Source: CAYLSV01 sp964386435
GTDB taxonomy: Bacteria; Planctomycetota; Phycisphaerae; Tepidisphaerales; Tepidisphaeraceae
NCBI GenBank assembly: GCA_964386435.1
Contig: CAYLSV010000022.1
Location: forward strand, 1 to 48,153
Length of the DNA stretch: 48,153 nucleotides
Reading direction: 5' to 3'
Shown here one piece after another: positions 42,601 through 48,153 of this stretch (position 1 is the stretch's first letter; each line of letters begins with the position of its first letter). Below the pieces are notes generated by a model, which worked only from the letters and a program-made list of their open reading frames with translations, ran no database searches and was not told the DNA's origin. Position numbers and translations under genes: made by a program.

Positions 42601-43565
42601 AGTTCGACCTCGGCCGCAACTTCTGCAACAAACTGTGGAACGCCGCCCGCTTCGTGCTGGCGACTTTGGAGACGGAGAGACAAAGAGACGAAGAGACGAA
42701 GCGGCCCAAGGCCGACACTTCGTCTCTTGATCACTCCGTCTCTTCGTCTCTTCCGAGCCGCTGGATTCTCTCGCGGTTGGCAAGGACGATTGAAATCGCC
42801 GACGAGGCACTCGACGCCTACCGCTTCGACCGCTACGCGACGGCTCTCTACGATTTCGTCTGGCGGGACTACTGCGATTGGTACATCGAGGCCGCCAAGC
42901 CGGCGCTGCGGGACGACGCCGACCCGGCCCGGCGGGAGGCGACGGCGCGGGTGCTGGCCGCCTGCCTCGACGCCGCCCTGCGGCTGCTCTCGCCGGTCAC
43001 GCCCTACCTCAGTGAACGCCTCTGGTGGGCCCTCAACGACGCCCGCCCCGCCGCCGCCCGCGACTTGCCCGGCCTCGCCGCCGGCCGCCACGCCCGGTGC
43101 ATGATGGCCGAGTGGCCAACCGCCACCGCCCTCGCCGACGACGCCGCCGAGGCGTCGATGGCCCGTGTCCAGGAGATCGTCACCGCCGTCCGCACCCTGC
43201 GCAACGAGAGCCGTGCCGACCCGCGCAAGAAGCTGCCGCTCGTGATCCGCCCCGCCCCCGACGCCGCCGATGACGTCGCCCAGGCCGCCGAGCTGATCGA
43301 ACTCTGGACGAGCTGCTCCCTCACGATCAACGGCGACACCCCCACCGACGCCGCCAAAACCACCGCCGCCGGCACCGAGATCCTCGTCGGCAACCTGGTC
43401 GACCCCGCCGCCGGCGAGAAACGCCGGGCGGAACTGCAGAAAAAGGTCAAAGCCCTCACCGGCCGCCTCGCCAACAAAGGCTACACCGACAAAGCCCCGC
43501 CACACCTGGTCCAGGAAACCCGCGACGAACTCGCCGCCGCCGAGGCCGAGCTGGAGCGGCTATGA
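39666..43565 (+). CDS. valS: Valyl-tRNA synthetase with in-frame REP-transposase insertion and two palindromic inserts
   Basis: ValRS charges tRNA-Val. Class I motifs are intact: PPNVTAALHLGH (HIGH site, His58-His61), the CP1 editing domain including ITVATTRPETMLGDTAVAV, RDWCISRQLWWGHRIPVW, DVLDTWFSSALWPLSTLGW, KMSKS at 876-880, and SAKFDLGRNFCNKLWNAARF. Length is 1299 residues against roughly 870-950 for the family. Three in-frame inserts explain about 260: residues 216-244 (palindrome), 456-657 (two REPs around an HUH domain) and 1001-1030 (palindrome). All fall in loops away from the catalytic motifs. The rest of the excess lies in lineage-type insertions after GHRIPVW and before SAKFDLG. 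Start ATG 39666; the C-terminal coiled coil LQKKVKALTGRL remains. Confidence 0.95.
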   Translation: MADSTQVAELSKTYDPAATQTEVAAVWEEEQCFHAEPDPSREQFVVVIPPPNVTAALHLGHALNNTVQDVLVRRARMQGKTAVWLPGTDHAGIATQSVVEKRVMMEEGRRRTDFGREEFVAKIRAWKDEYEEKILGQLKAMGCSCDFARTAFTMDEQRAKAVREAFFRLFKDGLIYRGKRLVNWDPATQTALADDEVEMEEVAGSFWYLKYPLVEEGTEGLRDQGTEGAEQESGPSSLSPSVPQSLPPTITVATTRPETMLGDTAVAVNPNDPLRAKYIGQKVKLPIVGREIEIIGDDYVVIPDPESSDPKAKYASGFLKVTPAHDPNDWDIGQRHDLEVINIMAEDATISDRHGWTPESDEAKQFVGLTREAAREQIVRWFEQHGLLEKTLPYTHAVGHSYRSHVPIEPYLSDQWYVAMQKPIPGLPNEGEVDGIKKNTLAGLALTALAHTQQPSTQSRARKEADPAQPGSTQATPTHFITFTTRGTRLHGDPRGSVNPDYNRFGEPWHPVNPDLVTQELKSMTGESVKLDQPRRQVVHDAVLEVCRHRGWTLHALHVRTNHLHVILDADAEPERVMNDFKSYATRRLREAGLAAPDAKVWTRHGSTRRLWHDKALPAAIAYVADGQGVALSPAPFVAEKRPAAPAPLPNGRGSVLASAESSERHGRLRFVPPRYAKTYHQWHANLRDWCISRQLWWGHRIPVWSGIVADDAGGSAEPTEAIDRLRLDHKSFFGESADVRIDRNDIQSWINIVPNSEDGQQRIGRVNELHHDQVKDIGDVPHSVATAYCSPLTQDPDVLDTWFSSALWPLSTLGWPDETSEVKTWNPTTVLCTAREIITLWVGRMVMFNRYLRGGDLPFKDVFIHAMIQDGHGQKMSKSLGNGVDPLDIINRHGADAMRFTLCQMTTHTQDVRMPVDLVDPHTGETFEPQTIVNKSGHTVAAPIQEYKGNKCVSSYGLISGEATPTDEMPLARNSSAKFDLGRNFCNKLWNAARFVLATLETERQRDEETKRPKADTSSLDHSVSSSLPSRWILSRLARTIEIADEALDAYRFDRYATALYDFVWRDYCDWYIEAAKPALRDDADPARREATARVLAACLDAALRLLSPVTPYLSERLWWALNDARPAAARDLPGLAAGRHARCMMAEWPTATALADDAAEASMARVQEIVTAVRTLRNESRADPRKKLPLVIRPAPDAADDVAQAAELIELWTSCSLTINGDTPTDAAKTTAAGTEILVGNLVDPAAGEKRRAELQKKVKALTGRLANKGYTDKAPPHLVQETRDELAAAEAELERL
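40311..40397 (+). repeat. In-frame palindrome 1 in valS, tandem-repeat arms
   Basis: The left arm is built from ACTGAGGG and GACCAAGGG units (40314-40348) and the right arm from CCCTCAGT units (40367-40397). It adds about 29 residues (VEEGTEGLRDQGTEGAEQ, then SGPSSLSPSVPQSLPP) between YLKYPL and the ITVATTRPETM motif of the editing domain. Confidence 0.85.
41032..41636 (+). mobile_element. RAYT-REP unit inserted in frame in valS
   Basis: A 605-bp unit. REP family C arms are 41032-41077 (starts CAACACAGAGCCGCGCCCGT) and its inverse 41591-41636 (ends ACGGGCGCGGCTCCGTGTTG): 46-nt arms with 4 mismatches. Each holds an inner hairpin around GCGCAGCC. Between them, on the plus strand and in the valS frame, is a complete Y1 transposase domain (about 41096-41560): ITFTTRGTRLHG, HUH site HVRTNHLHVILD (His563 and His565 of the fusion), conserved RRLREAG, and tyrosine AIAYVAD (Tyr623). 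It has no stop codon, so the host frame reads through. It sits after SDQWYVAMQKPIPGLP and before GRLRFVPPRYAKTYHQW, a surface loop just before the second half of the Rossmann fold. Confidence 0.88.
42668..42754 (+). repeat. In-frame palindrome 2 in valS, tandem-repeat arms
   Basis: The left arm GGAGACGGAGAGACAAAGAG then ACGAAG units (42668-42701) is inverted in CTTCGTCTCTT...TCTTCGTCTCTTCC (42718-42754). It encodes about 30 polar residues (ETERQRDEETKRPKAD, then TSSLDHSVSSSLPS) just after FVLATL and before RWILSRLARTIEIADEAL of the anticodon-binding domain. Confidence 0.85.
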
Positions 43566-43587
43566 CCGACAAAGTTGCGGGGGAAAG

Positions 43588-43622
43588 TGGGCGATGCAGG
43601 GCTCGAACCTGCGACCTCACGG
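43588..43622 (-). other. tRNA 3'-end fragment, probable attachment site
   Basis: On the minus strand it reads CCGTG, AGGTC, then the T arm GCAGG-TTCGAGC-CCTGC, then ATCGCCCA. These match the anticodon-stem 3' strand, variable loop, T arm with a conserved TTCGA loop, and acceptor 3' strand of a tRNA. No matching 5' acceptor (GGGCGAT) or D arm precedes it within tRNA length, so it is a fragment. Such 3'-end copies are the standard scar of an element integrated into a tRNA gene. The acceptor would suit a Val-type GGGCGAT tRNA, but identity cannot be fixed. Confidence 0.5.
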
Positions 43623-43686
43623 GCCTGATCGCCATTTTGACTAACACTCTGCTTGTTGGCACGGCGGCCAGAACCGCAGTTTATCC

Positions 43687-43812
43687 CTAAGAAGTGGCGG
43701 TTTCCACGTCGCATTGGTTCGCATCTCTTAACGCGGCGTTAGGGTCGAAGCGGGTCAACCGTCGTCTATCTGGGTCAGTATCTGGGTCAGTGTTAGGGCG
43801 TGGATCGGGCAT
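43687..43812 (-). CDS. Small ORF overlapping the DUF1580 stop codon
   Basis: Starts at ATG 43812, sharing bases with the DUF1580 TGA (TGATG), so translational coupling is likely. It encodes 41 residues (MPDPRPNTDPDTDPDRRRL, then TRFDPNAALRDANQCDVETA, ending TS) and stops at TAG 43687. It has an N-terminal Asp/Pro repeat, corresponding to a 12-bp tandem duplication (TATCTGGGTCAG twice, 43767-43790), and no recognised family. It is the last gene before the tRNA fragment. Confidence 0.4.
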   Translation of the reverse strand: MPDPRPNTDPDTDPDRRRLTRFDPNAALRDANQCDVETATS

Positions 43813-44177
43813 CAGAACCCGGCCGCGTCGAGGATGGCGGCGGCACGCTGCCGTCGGTCCGATGTGGACGCCATGGTTCTCGCCCTAGCGGAACGCCTCG
43901 GCATCACGGGGGCAACCCCGGCGGACGCCCCCTGCCGCTTTGCGTGTGCTTGCCGCACGTCGCGCTGCATGAAGCGGACGACGGCGGCCTCGGTCGTCAT
44001 CATCGTGGAACCGACGCGGACGACGTCGAGGTGAACGCCGTTCAATCCGTTGTTGATCCAGCGGTACAATGCGGCAACGTGGGGCGGCCGGCCGTTCGGG
44101 CGCTTGAGGTACGGCAGCTTCGCCGCTTCGGCGATGGTGATGAGCTTCTCGTTCTTCGGGTCGATGCTGTGTGGCAT
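43812..44177 (-). CDS. DUF1580 family protein, probable excisionase-like DNA-binding protein
   Basis: A 121-residue DUF1580 protein, a family concentrated in Planctomycetota and often encoded beside integrases. It has the HTH-like signature ITIAEAAKLPYLK, HVAALYRWINNGLNGV, LDVVRVGSTMMTTEAAVVRF, close in layout to MerR/excisionase helix-turn-helix folds. A Lys/Arg-rich tail contains AKRQG, part of a dispersed DNA motif of this element. It is likely the recombination directionality or regulatory factor of the integrated element, by context. Start ATG 44177. Confidence 0.75.
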   Translation of the reverse strand: MPHSIDPKNEKLITIAEAAKLPYLKRPNGRPPHVAALYRWINNGLNGVHLDVVRVGSTMMTTEAAVVRFMQRDVRQAHAKRQGASAGVAPVMPRRSARARTMASTSDRRQRAAAILDAAGF

Positions 44178-44843
44178 CCCGAGTCGCTAAAGGCGACCGC
44201 ACGTCGAACAATACGAGTTGTTGCGATTTGAGCTTCTTTTCTCCGGAATCGCGAGTGCCTTTTCGGGGGATGAACTCGCACGGGGTGCTTGATCGCCCCC
44301 ACAATCGCCGCCTAAGCCGCGTTCGGCCTCGGGGGCATGTCGTGGGCCATGGCAAAGGAGAAGTCGGCAGGGGGCCGCATATCGCCGGGGGTGGGGGCGA
44401 AGCCAGAATTTGCTTGCAAATATGTGGAACAGGGGGAATCGGTCTGCGAGCGCAAGGCGGCGAAAGTTTCCGACGCCCCTACTTGGTGGCGGCGTTGCCT
44501 CGGCCAAGTCGCCGCCGGTGGCCGAGGCGGTGGCGGCGTCGAGGTGAACCGCCGGGTACGTCTCGGCGATGAGCGGCGGCCTCGGCGAGGTCACGAACGC
44601 GGCCTCGGCCTCGGCGGTCGCCCCCTGCCGCTTGTTTTTGCTCGTGTCCCCGTCGATGCGGCGACATGAACGACGAACGCCCCTACGTCTTCGCTGCGAC
44701 ACACGTAAGCGGCAGGGAACGCCCGACGCCCGACGCCTTACGCCCCTTCGTCGGTCGGCCGCGTAGCGGGCGTGCCGACGTGATGTGTGTGATCGGGGGT
44801 CACTGTGACCCCCGCTCTGGGACATGGTGACCCTAGGCTAGGG
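44178..44843. other. Long intergenic region of the element
   Basis: A 666-bp stretch without a gene I can support. A minus-strand open frame (44187-44825) has an unnatural composition, high in Arg, and I do not call it. The stretch holds two copies of the AAGCGGCAGGG motif (44621-44633 reverse, 44707-44717 forward) and a perfect palindrome at 44795-44813. Its position between the DnaB-like operon and DUF1580 is where a replication origin or operator could lie, but no iteron array is visible. Confidence 0.6.
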
Positions 44844-44846
44844 TCA
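44795..44846. repeat. Two adjacent palindromes
   Basis: 44795-44813: GGGGGTCAC-T-GTGACCCCC, 9-bp perfect arms. 44828-44846: TGACCCTAG-G-CTAGGGTCA, 9-bp perfect arms, including the TGA stop of the winged-helix gene. CATGGTG(A/T)CCCTAG occurs directly repeated here. They are a terminator pair or protein-binding sites. Confidence 0.6.
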
Positions 44847-45341
44847 TGGTGTCCCTAGCCCCCCGCCATCGGGCATGGCGTGAAGTCGGTACAGGTTCGG
44901 GATGTGGGTGACAGATGACCCCCGCTTAATCAGCTCCAGGAACCCTAGTTCGGCAAGCCTTTTCGTCGAGCGCTTCACGGTCTTCTGGCTCAAGTTCGTT
45001 TCGGCAGCAAGGGCCGGCACGCTGGCGTGAGCACGGCCGTGATCGTCGGCCCGCCGCCACAACGCGAACCAGGTGCTCACGGCGCTGGGCGGAAGTACCT
45101 TCGGTGCCAACGTCGCCACCGTGGCCGCGAACACATTGATCCCCGCCGGACCGTTGAATCGCGGTGCGTTTGTCGGGTTCCGCCGGTTGCCGGTGGCCGG
45201 GTTCGCCCGACGCCTCGGCCGCGTTGGGGCCGGCGTGTCGGCTTCGTCCTCGGGTTCGTCCTCGGCTTCGTCCGCCGGGGCGACGTAGAAGGGGTCGGCG
45301 AACGGGTCGTCGGCCGCAAGCCTCGGGTTCGCGCCGCTCAT
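44844..45341 (-). CDS. Winged-helix DNA-binding protein
   Basis: About 165 residues. The C-terminal half is a winged-helix fold: TWFALWRRADDHGRAHASV, ALAAETNLSQKTVKRSTKRL as the likely recognition helix, ELGFLELIKRGSS. It resembles replication initiator/DnaD-like or helix-turn-helix regulators of plasmids and phages. The N-terminal half is Asp/Glu/Pro-rich and disordered. The ATG at 45341 overlaps the ATPase stop (ATGA), so it is co-translated with it. Codons further upstream are not family-like. Confidence 0.65.
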   Translation of the reverse strand: MSGANPRLAADDPFADPFYVAPADEAEDEPEDEADTPAPTRPRRRANPATGNRRNPTNAPRFNGPAGINVFAATVATLAPKVLPPSAVSTWFALWRRADDHGRAHASVPALAAETNLSQKTVKRSTKRLAELGFLELIKRGSSVTHIPNLYRLHAMPDGGGLGTP

Positions 45342-46363
45342 GCCGACCCTTTCGGTGCTTTGATCCGCTGGTAGACGCCTTGGCAATAGATGCGGGTCGA
45401 GCAAAGCGGCTTCTTGGCGAAGGAACCGTTCCGCGCCTTGTGGTGCCGCAGCATGGTCGGCGTCGCGCTCGGGTCATGGGCGTGCTGGGGCGGCACGTCC
45501 ATGGTGAAGAGGTCGGTGGCGGCGTGTTCGATGAACGCCCCGCCGTGGCCGCTTTGCATGCCCCCGCCATGCTGGGCCGCGTCGCGCGTCGAGGCCGAGG
45601 CGGCGAGGATGCCGCGACCGCTTCGGGCGAGGCCGACGACGCCGGCCATAATGCCTTTCATCGCGTCGTCGCGGCGGGCCTCGGACGGCGGCGACAGGCA
45701 TTGCAGGTAGTCAATCAATATGAGGCGGGCGTCGGCGGCCTCGGCCACCGCGGCGACGTCGCCCACGGTCGGCGAGGCGGCGTCGATGAAGGTGAGGCGG
45801 CCGGCGAGGTCCTCGAGAATCGGCAGGGCCGCTTGCAGTTTGCGGGGGTGGCGTTCGGCGGCCTCGCCGTCGAGAACGCGGCCGTAGGCGATGCCGGCGA
45901 TGTTGGCCGCCATCCGGCTGAAAAGATCGTCGGGCGACGACTCGGCGTTGTAGGCCGCGGCCCGCAGGTCGGGCTTGGCCCGCATCGCTGCGACCATCCA
46001 TTGCAGCAGCAAGGCGGACTTGAAGCGGCCCGGCGCGGCGACAACGACATAGAGACTTCCCGGCCCGAACCGGTATGGTGCGAATCCGTCCGGCCCCAGC
46101 GGCCACCATTCGCGCTTATCCCCGTGGTGCTGGCGGTGCATGAACGCGTTGAGAGCGTCGGCCCCGGCGATAATGTTCGGCCCCGGCGATGGAGTTGCGA
46201 GGGTCGGCCCCTGCCGCTTAGTTGCTGCGTGCTCCGGCGTCGTGGCCGAGGCGATGGCCGAGGCGAACCCCTCGCCCGGCATCAGGTCGGCCGCTCCGGC
46301 AAACGGGTCGATGCCCTCGGCTTGATCGAGGGTGAGGCCGGCAATACTATCTTGATGGGGCAT
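45338..46363 (-). CDS. DnaB/RecA-like replicative ATPase
   Basis: 341 residues with a RecA-fold core: the P-loop region YVVVAAPGRFKSALLLQWMV (Lys115) and DnaB-type Walker B LILIDYLQCLS (about 214-224). The middle of the P-loop has Phe where GxxxxGK normally has Gly (APGRFKS). The C-terminal SASTRDAA, then LRHHKARNG, resembles the DnaB arginine-finger/H4 region. It is probably the element's replicative helicase or loader. It is in a polycistron with the winged-helix gene; a 113-bp gap with a GC hairpin (46439-46462) separates it from the primase. Confidence 0.7.
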   Translation of the reverse strand: MPHQDSIAGLTLDQAEGIDPFAGAADLMPGEGFASAIASATTPEHAATKRQGPTLATPSPGPNIIAGADALNAFMHRQHHGDKREWWPLGPDGFAPYRFGPGSLYVVVAAPGRFKSALLLQWMVAAMRAKPDLRAAAYNAESSPDDLFSRMAANIAGIAYGRVLDGEAAERHPRKLQAALPILEDLAGRLTFIDAASPTVGDVAAVAEAADARLILIDYLQCLSPPSEARRDDAMKGIMAGVVGLARSGRGILAASASTRDAAQHGGGMQSGHGGAFIEHAATDLFTMDVPPQHAHDPSATPTMLRHHKARNGSFAKKPLCSTRIYCQGVYQRIKAPKGSA

Positions 46364-46438
46364 GGCTTGTTGTCCGTGTTCTTGTTAGTCGATGTTCAAT
46401 GCTTGGCGGCTGTCCGAACATCAGTAGAGTCAGTTGAG

Positions 46439-46462
46439 ACGCCCCGGCGACAACCGGGGCGT
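46439..46462. terminator. GC-rich stem-loop between primase and ATPase genes
   Basis: ACGCCCCGG, loop CGACAA, CCGGGGCGT, then TTCC. The T run follows on the plus strand only, so as a minus-strand terminator it is imperfect; it could also attenuate or mark the operon boundary. Confidence 0.4.
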
Positions 46463-46476
46463 TTCCTATTGGTCGC

Positions 46477-47528
46477 TCACGGTTCGCCTCGGGTCCGCTT
46501 GCGGCCTCGCCGGATCTCGCGGCGGGTGGCTGGCGATTCGGGATCAAGGTTGCTCCAGCGGATGCCGCGGGCGAGGATGGCGTCGGCGAGTTCGTCGGCC
46601 GACGCGAACTCGGCGAGGTTGGCGGCGGCGAATCGGAGTTCGTCGTGGCGACTGCCGAGGGCATCGCCGTGGAGGATGAAATCCCATGTTTTCGGCGTGA
46701 TTCGCCCGACCTGAACATCTTTTGGCGGCTCACGCCGGCCGGTGGTCGCGTCCGTTTTCGCCTTCTTCGGGGTCTTCGCCACGGATTCAACCTCGGCCGT
46801 GGCCTCGGCCCAATCGGCGACGGCTACGGGATGCGGGCCGGGTTGAGTCGGAAGGTTGAACGGGCGTTGATCGGCGGCGAGGTTTGAAATGTCGCGGTGG
46901 TGGAGTCGGCGGAGTTCGTCGGGGGTTACGCGAATCTTGTAAACTTGTCCGCTCGGGTGCCATGAATTGGGGCTGCGGAACAGTCGAAGGTGTTCGTAGA
47001 TGCTTCGATCATGGTTGATGGCCGGTTGAGCGTCGGTGAACCATCTTTAACCAGTGCCCCGGCTCGGACCGGATGGTCGGCATGAGCGTCGAGAATGCCG
47101 AAGATGCCGGCAGGGATGCCGAGGTGGTAGCCCTTCGCGCCGCTAAGGAATAGCAGCAGGTCTCCGGCGGCAAGGTCGTAGCGGGTGGCTACATGTTCGG
47201 CGAGGTGAGCGGCCGCTTCTCGGGCGGCGTCGGGGTCGGCCTCATTGTCCAGGTCGATCCAAATCCACGACGATGAACACGCCCCGCGGTAGCCGGCGGT
47301 TGATCCGCTATTCTGCTGGATGTGGCGGGCGATGTCCGGGCCGAACGAGAACGCCGAGAAGTAGCCTTCGCCGGTCCCCCGCTCGGCCCGGCAAGCGGCG
47401 GTGAACGCGGCCTCGGCGAGGATGAGGCTGCGGCGGTGCCCTTTCTTCTCGCAGGCGAGGGCGTAGGGCGTCGATGCCCCCGGCGAGGGGTCCACCTTTC
47501 CGGGGGTGGGGGTCGTTTCAGCGTTCAT
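46477..47528 (-). pseudogene. Archaeo-eukaryotic-type primase, 1-nt frameshift
   Basis: The first frame (from ATG 47528) has the AEP catalytic core WIWIDLDNE (Asp92, Asp94) and LFLSGAKGYHLGIPAG (histidine motif). It runs to GALVKDG at about 47045, then the next frame gives WFTDAQPAINHDRSIYEHLR, LFRSPNSWHPSGQVYKIRV, the family's RLFRxPNS motif, and stays open to 46477. Adding one base at the TTT run 47046-47048 joins them into about 350 residues. The tail (after about 260) is basic and may bind DNA. It overlaps the preceding gene (ATGA at 47525-47528). It is either a mutant or an assembly error. Confidence 0.75.
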
Positions 47529-48153
47529 GCCGCGCCTTTCTCGGCGTCCGCATCATCGACCGGCATCGCCGCCAGCTCGGCGAGGAAGTCGGCGGTGGCC
47601 GATTCATTGTCGGCGTTGGTGGCGTCGGCCGGTGGTTCCTGCCGCTTTGCTGCTTGCTTGGCTACCTCGGCGACATCGACGGCGTGCGGATCGGCGGCGG
47701 GCTTCGTCGTCGTCGTCGTCGGCGTCGCCTCGGCGAGGGCGGCGGTTAGCTTCGGCTCGAATCGGGCCTCTTCAGCCTTCGCGTACGTGTCGCCCGCGCT
47801 CGTTTCCCAATGCTCGACGATGACACGGCAGGCCCGGCCGGGAGCAAGTTCGTCCGCGAATGCCGAGGGCAGGTCGGCAAACCCGAGGGCGGCGGCCATG
47901 CGCTCGGCTTTGCGGCGGAGCTGCGGCTGCGGGTCCGGGTAAAGGTGGGCGAACGCGCAACCGCGTTGGCCCTTGTTGATCTCATGGTCGAGCAGGTCAA
48001 ACCGGACCCGCAGCGAATCGCGGCCGGATCGGCTTTGCACCGGCTCGGCCGAGGTGGCGCGGGCGACGTAGGCGCCCTCGGGGATTAGGTCGTAGGCCGC
48101 CTCTTGGGCGGCGGCGGCGGCCATGCGGCGGCGGATGGCGGCGGCGTCGTTCT
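47525..48153 (-). CDS. DUF669-like single-stranded-DNA-related phage protein, 5' end possibly cut
   Basis: At least 199 residues from ATG 48124; the frame is open to the window edge (AAIRRR upstream), so the true start may be beyond it. Core: AAYDLIPEGAYVARATSAEP, VQSRSGRDSLRVRFDLLDHE, which matches DUF669-type proteins encoded with phage recombination and replication genes. A low-complexity Ala/Thr/Pro tail holds the AAKRQE copy of the dispersed motif. It precedes the primase with ATGA overlap. Confidence 0.6.
   Translation of the reverse strand, partial: NDAAAIRRRMAAAAAQEAAYDLIPEGAYVARATSAEPVQSRSGRDSLRVRFDLLDHEINKGQRGCAFAHLYPDPQPQLRRKAERMAAALGFADLPSAFADELAPGRACRVIVEHWETSAGDTYAKAEEARFEPKLTAALAEATPTTTTTKPAADPHAVDVAEVAKQAAKRQEPPADATNADNESATADFLAELAAMPVDDADAEKGAA

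Noticed and set aside
43588..43660. A complete tRNA gene after valS
   Set aside because: Only the anticodon 3' strand, variable loop, T arm and acceptor 3' strand match. There is no partner 5' acceptor strand or D arm within tRNA length.
44187..44825. A 212-residue minus-strand ORF
   Set aside because: Arg-rich and low in periodic structure; no start context, and it includes the palindromes and motif copies.
43929..47648. A CRISPR array
   Set aside because: The AAGCGGCAGGG motif is irregularly spaced (hundreds of bases) and lies in coding linkers, with no spacers or cas genes.

Overview
The window is GC-rich DNA with close gene packing and many ATGA or TGATG overlaps. It looks like a member of the Planctomycetota, probably Phycisphaerae. 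This is inferred from gene content: a DUF1800/DUF1501 pair, a PEP-CTERM protein, a DUF1580 protein, MqnD of the futalosine menaquinone route, and TTQP-rich linkers. There is no rRNA gene or intact tRNA to confirm it. The sequence is a scaffold with two N-gaps (7800-7809 and 11630-11677). The first lies inside pgi and is flanked by two non-identical copies of the same protein segment, so that join may be chimeric.

Positions 1-43565 are ordinary chromosome. In order: queA (5' end cut), ruvB, a membrane-anchored gene broken by one stop codon, mqnD, a DUF1800/DUF1501 pair, a small membrane protein, pgi, ilvC, a mobile block (RAYT transposase plus a DDE insertion sequence), an RNA ligase lacking its nucleotidyl lysine, a class IV aminotransferase, a Nif3 protein, mutS, an EEP-family hydrolase, DUF554, glk, coaB, dut, ftsK, an aspartic-protease pseudogene, a frameshifted PEP-CTERM gene, aroC, DUF1622, rpe, a lipoprotein, pgk, two membrane proteins with a coiled-coil protein between them, a second RAYT with its REP pairs, nadE, a DHH phosphoesterase, an arsenate reductase-cupin-cupin fusion, a GT-D-like protein and valS. 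Most are housekeeping genes for central carbon metabolism, amino acid and cofactor synthesis, DNA repair and segregation.

The most striking feature is the load of paired palindromic (REP-like) repeats and their HUH/Y1 (RAYT) transposases. At least three repeat families each sit with their own RAYT. One complete unit, made of two 46-bp inverted REPs around an HUH domain with a catalytic-type tyrosine, lies in frame inside valS. valS also carries two further in-frame palindromes whose arms are short tandem repeats. It is open from start to stop at 1299 residues, against roughly 870-950 for ordinary ValRS. This resembles the in-frame palindromic elements of Rickettsia, but here the element brings a transposase domain into an essential aminoacyl-tRNA synthetase.

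Positions 43588-48153 look like the end of an integrated element. A 35-nt tRNA 3'-end fragment directly follows valS. Beyond it is a minus-strand replication-type cassette: a DUF669-like protein, an archaeo-eukaryotic-type primase (split by a 1-nt frameshift), a DnaB-like ATPase, a winged-helix protein and a DUF1580 protein, plus a small coupled ORF. A dispersed AAGCGGCAGGG motif recurs in this part. The integrase and the intact tRNA are predicted to lie beyond the right edge.
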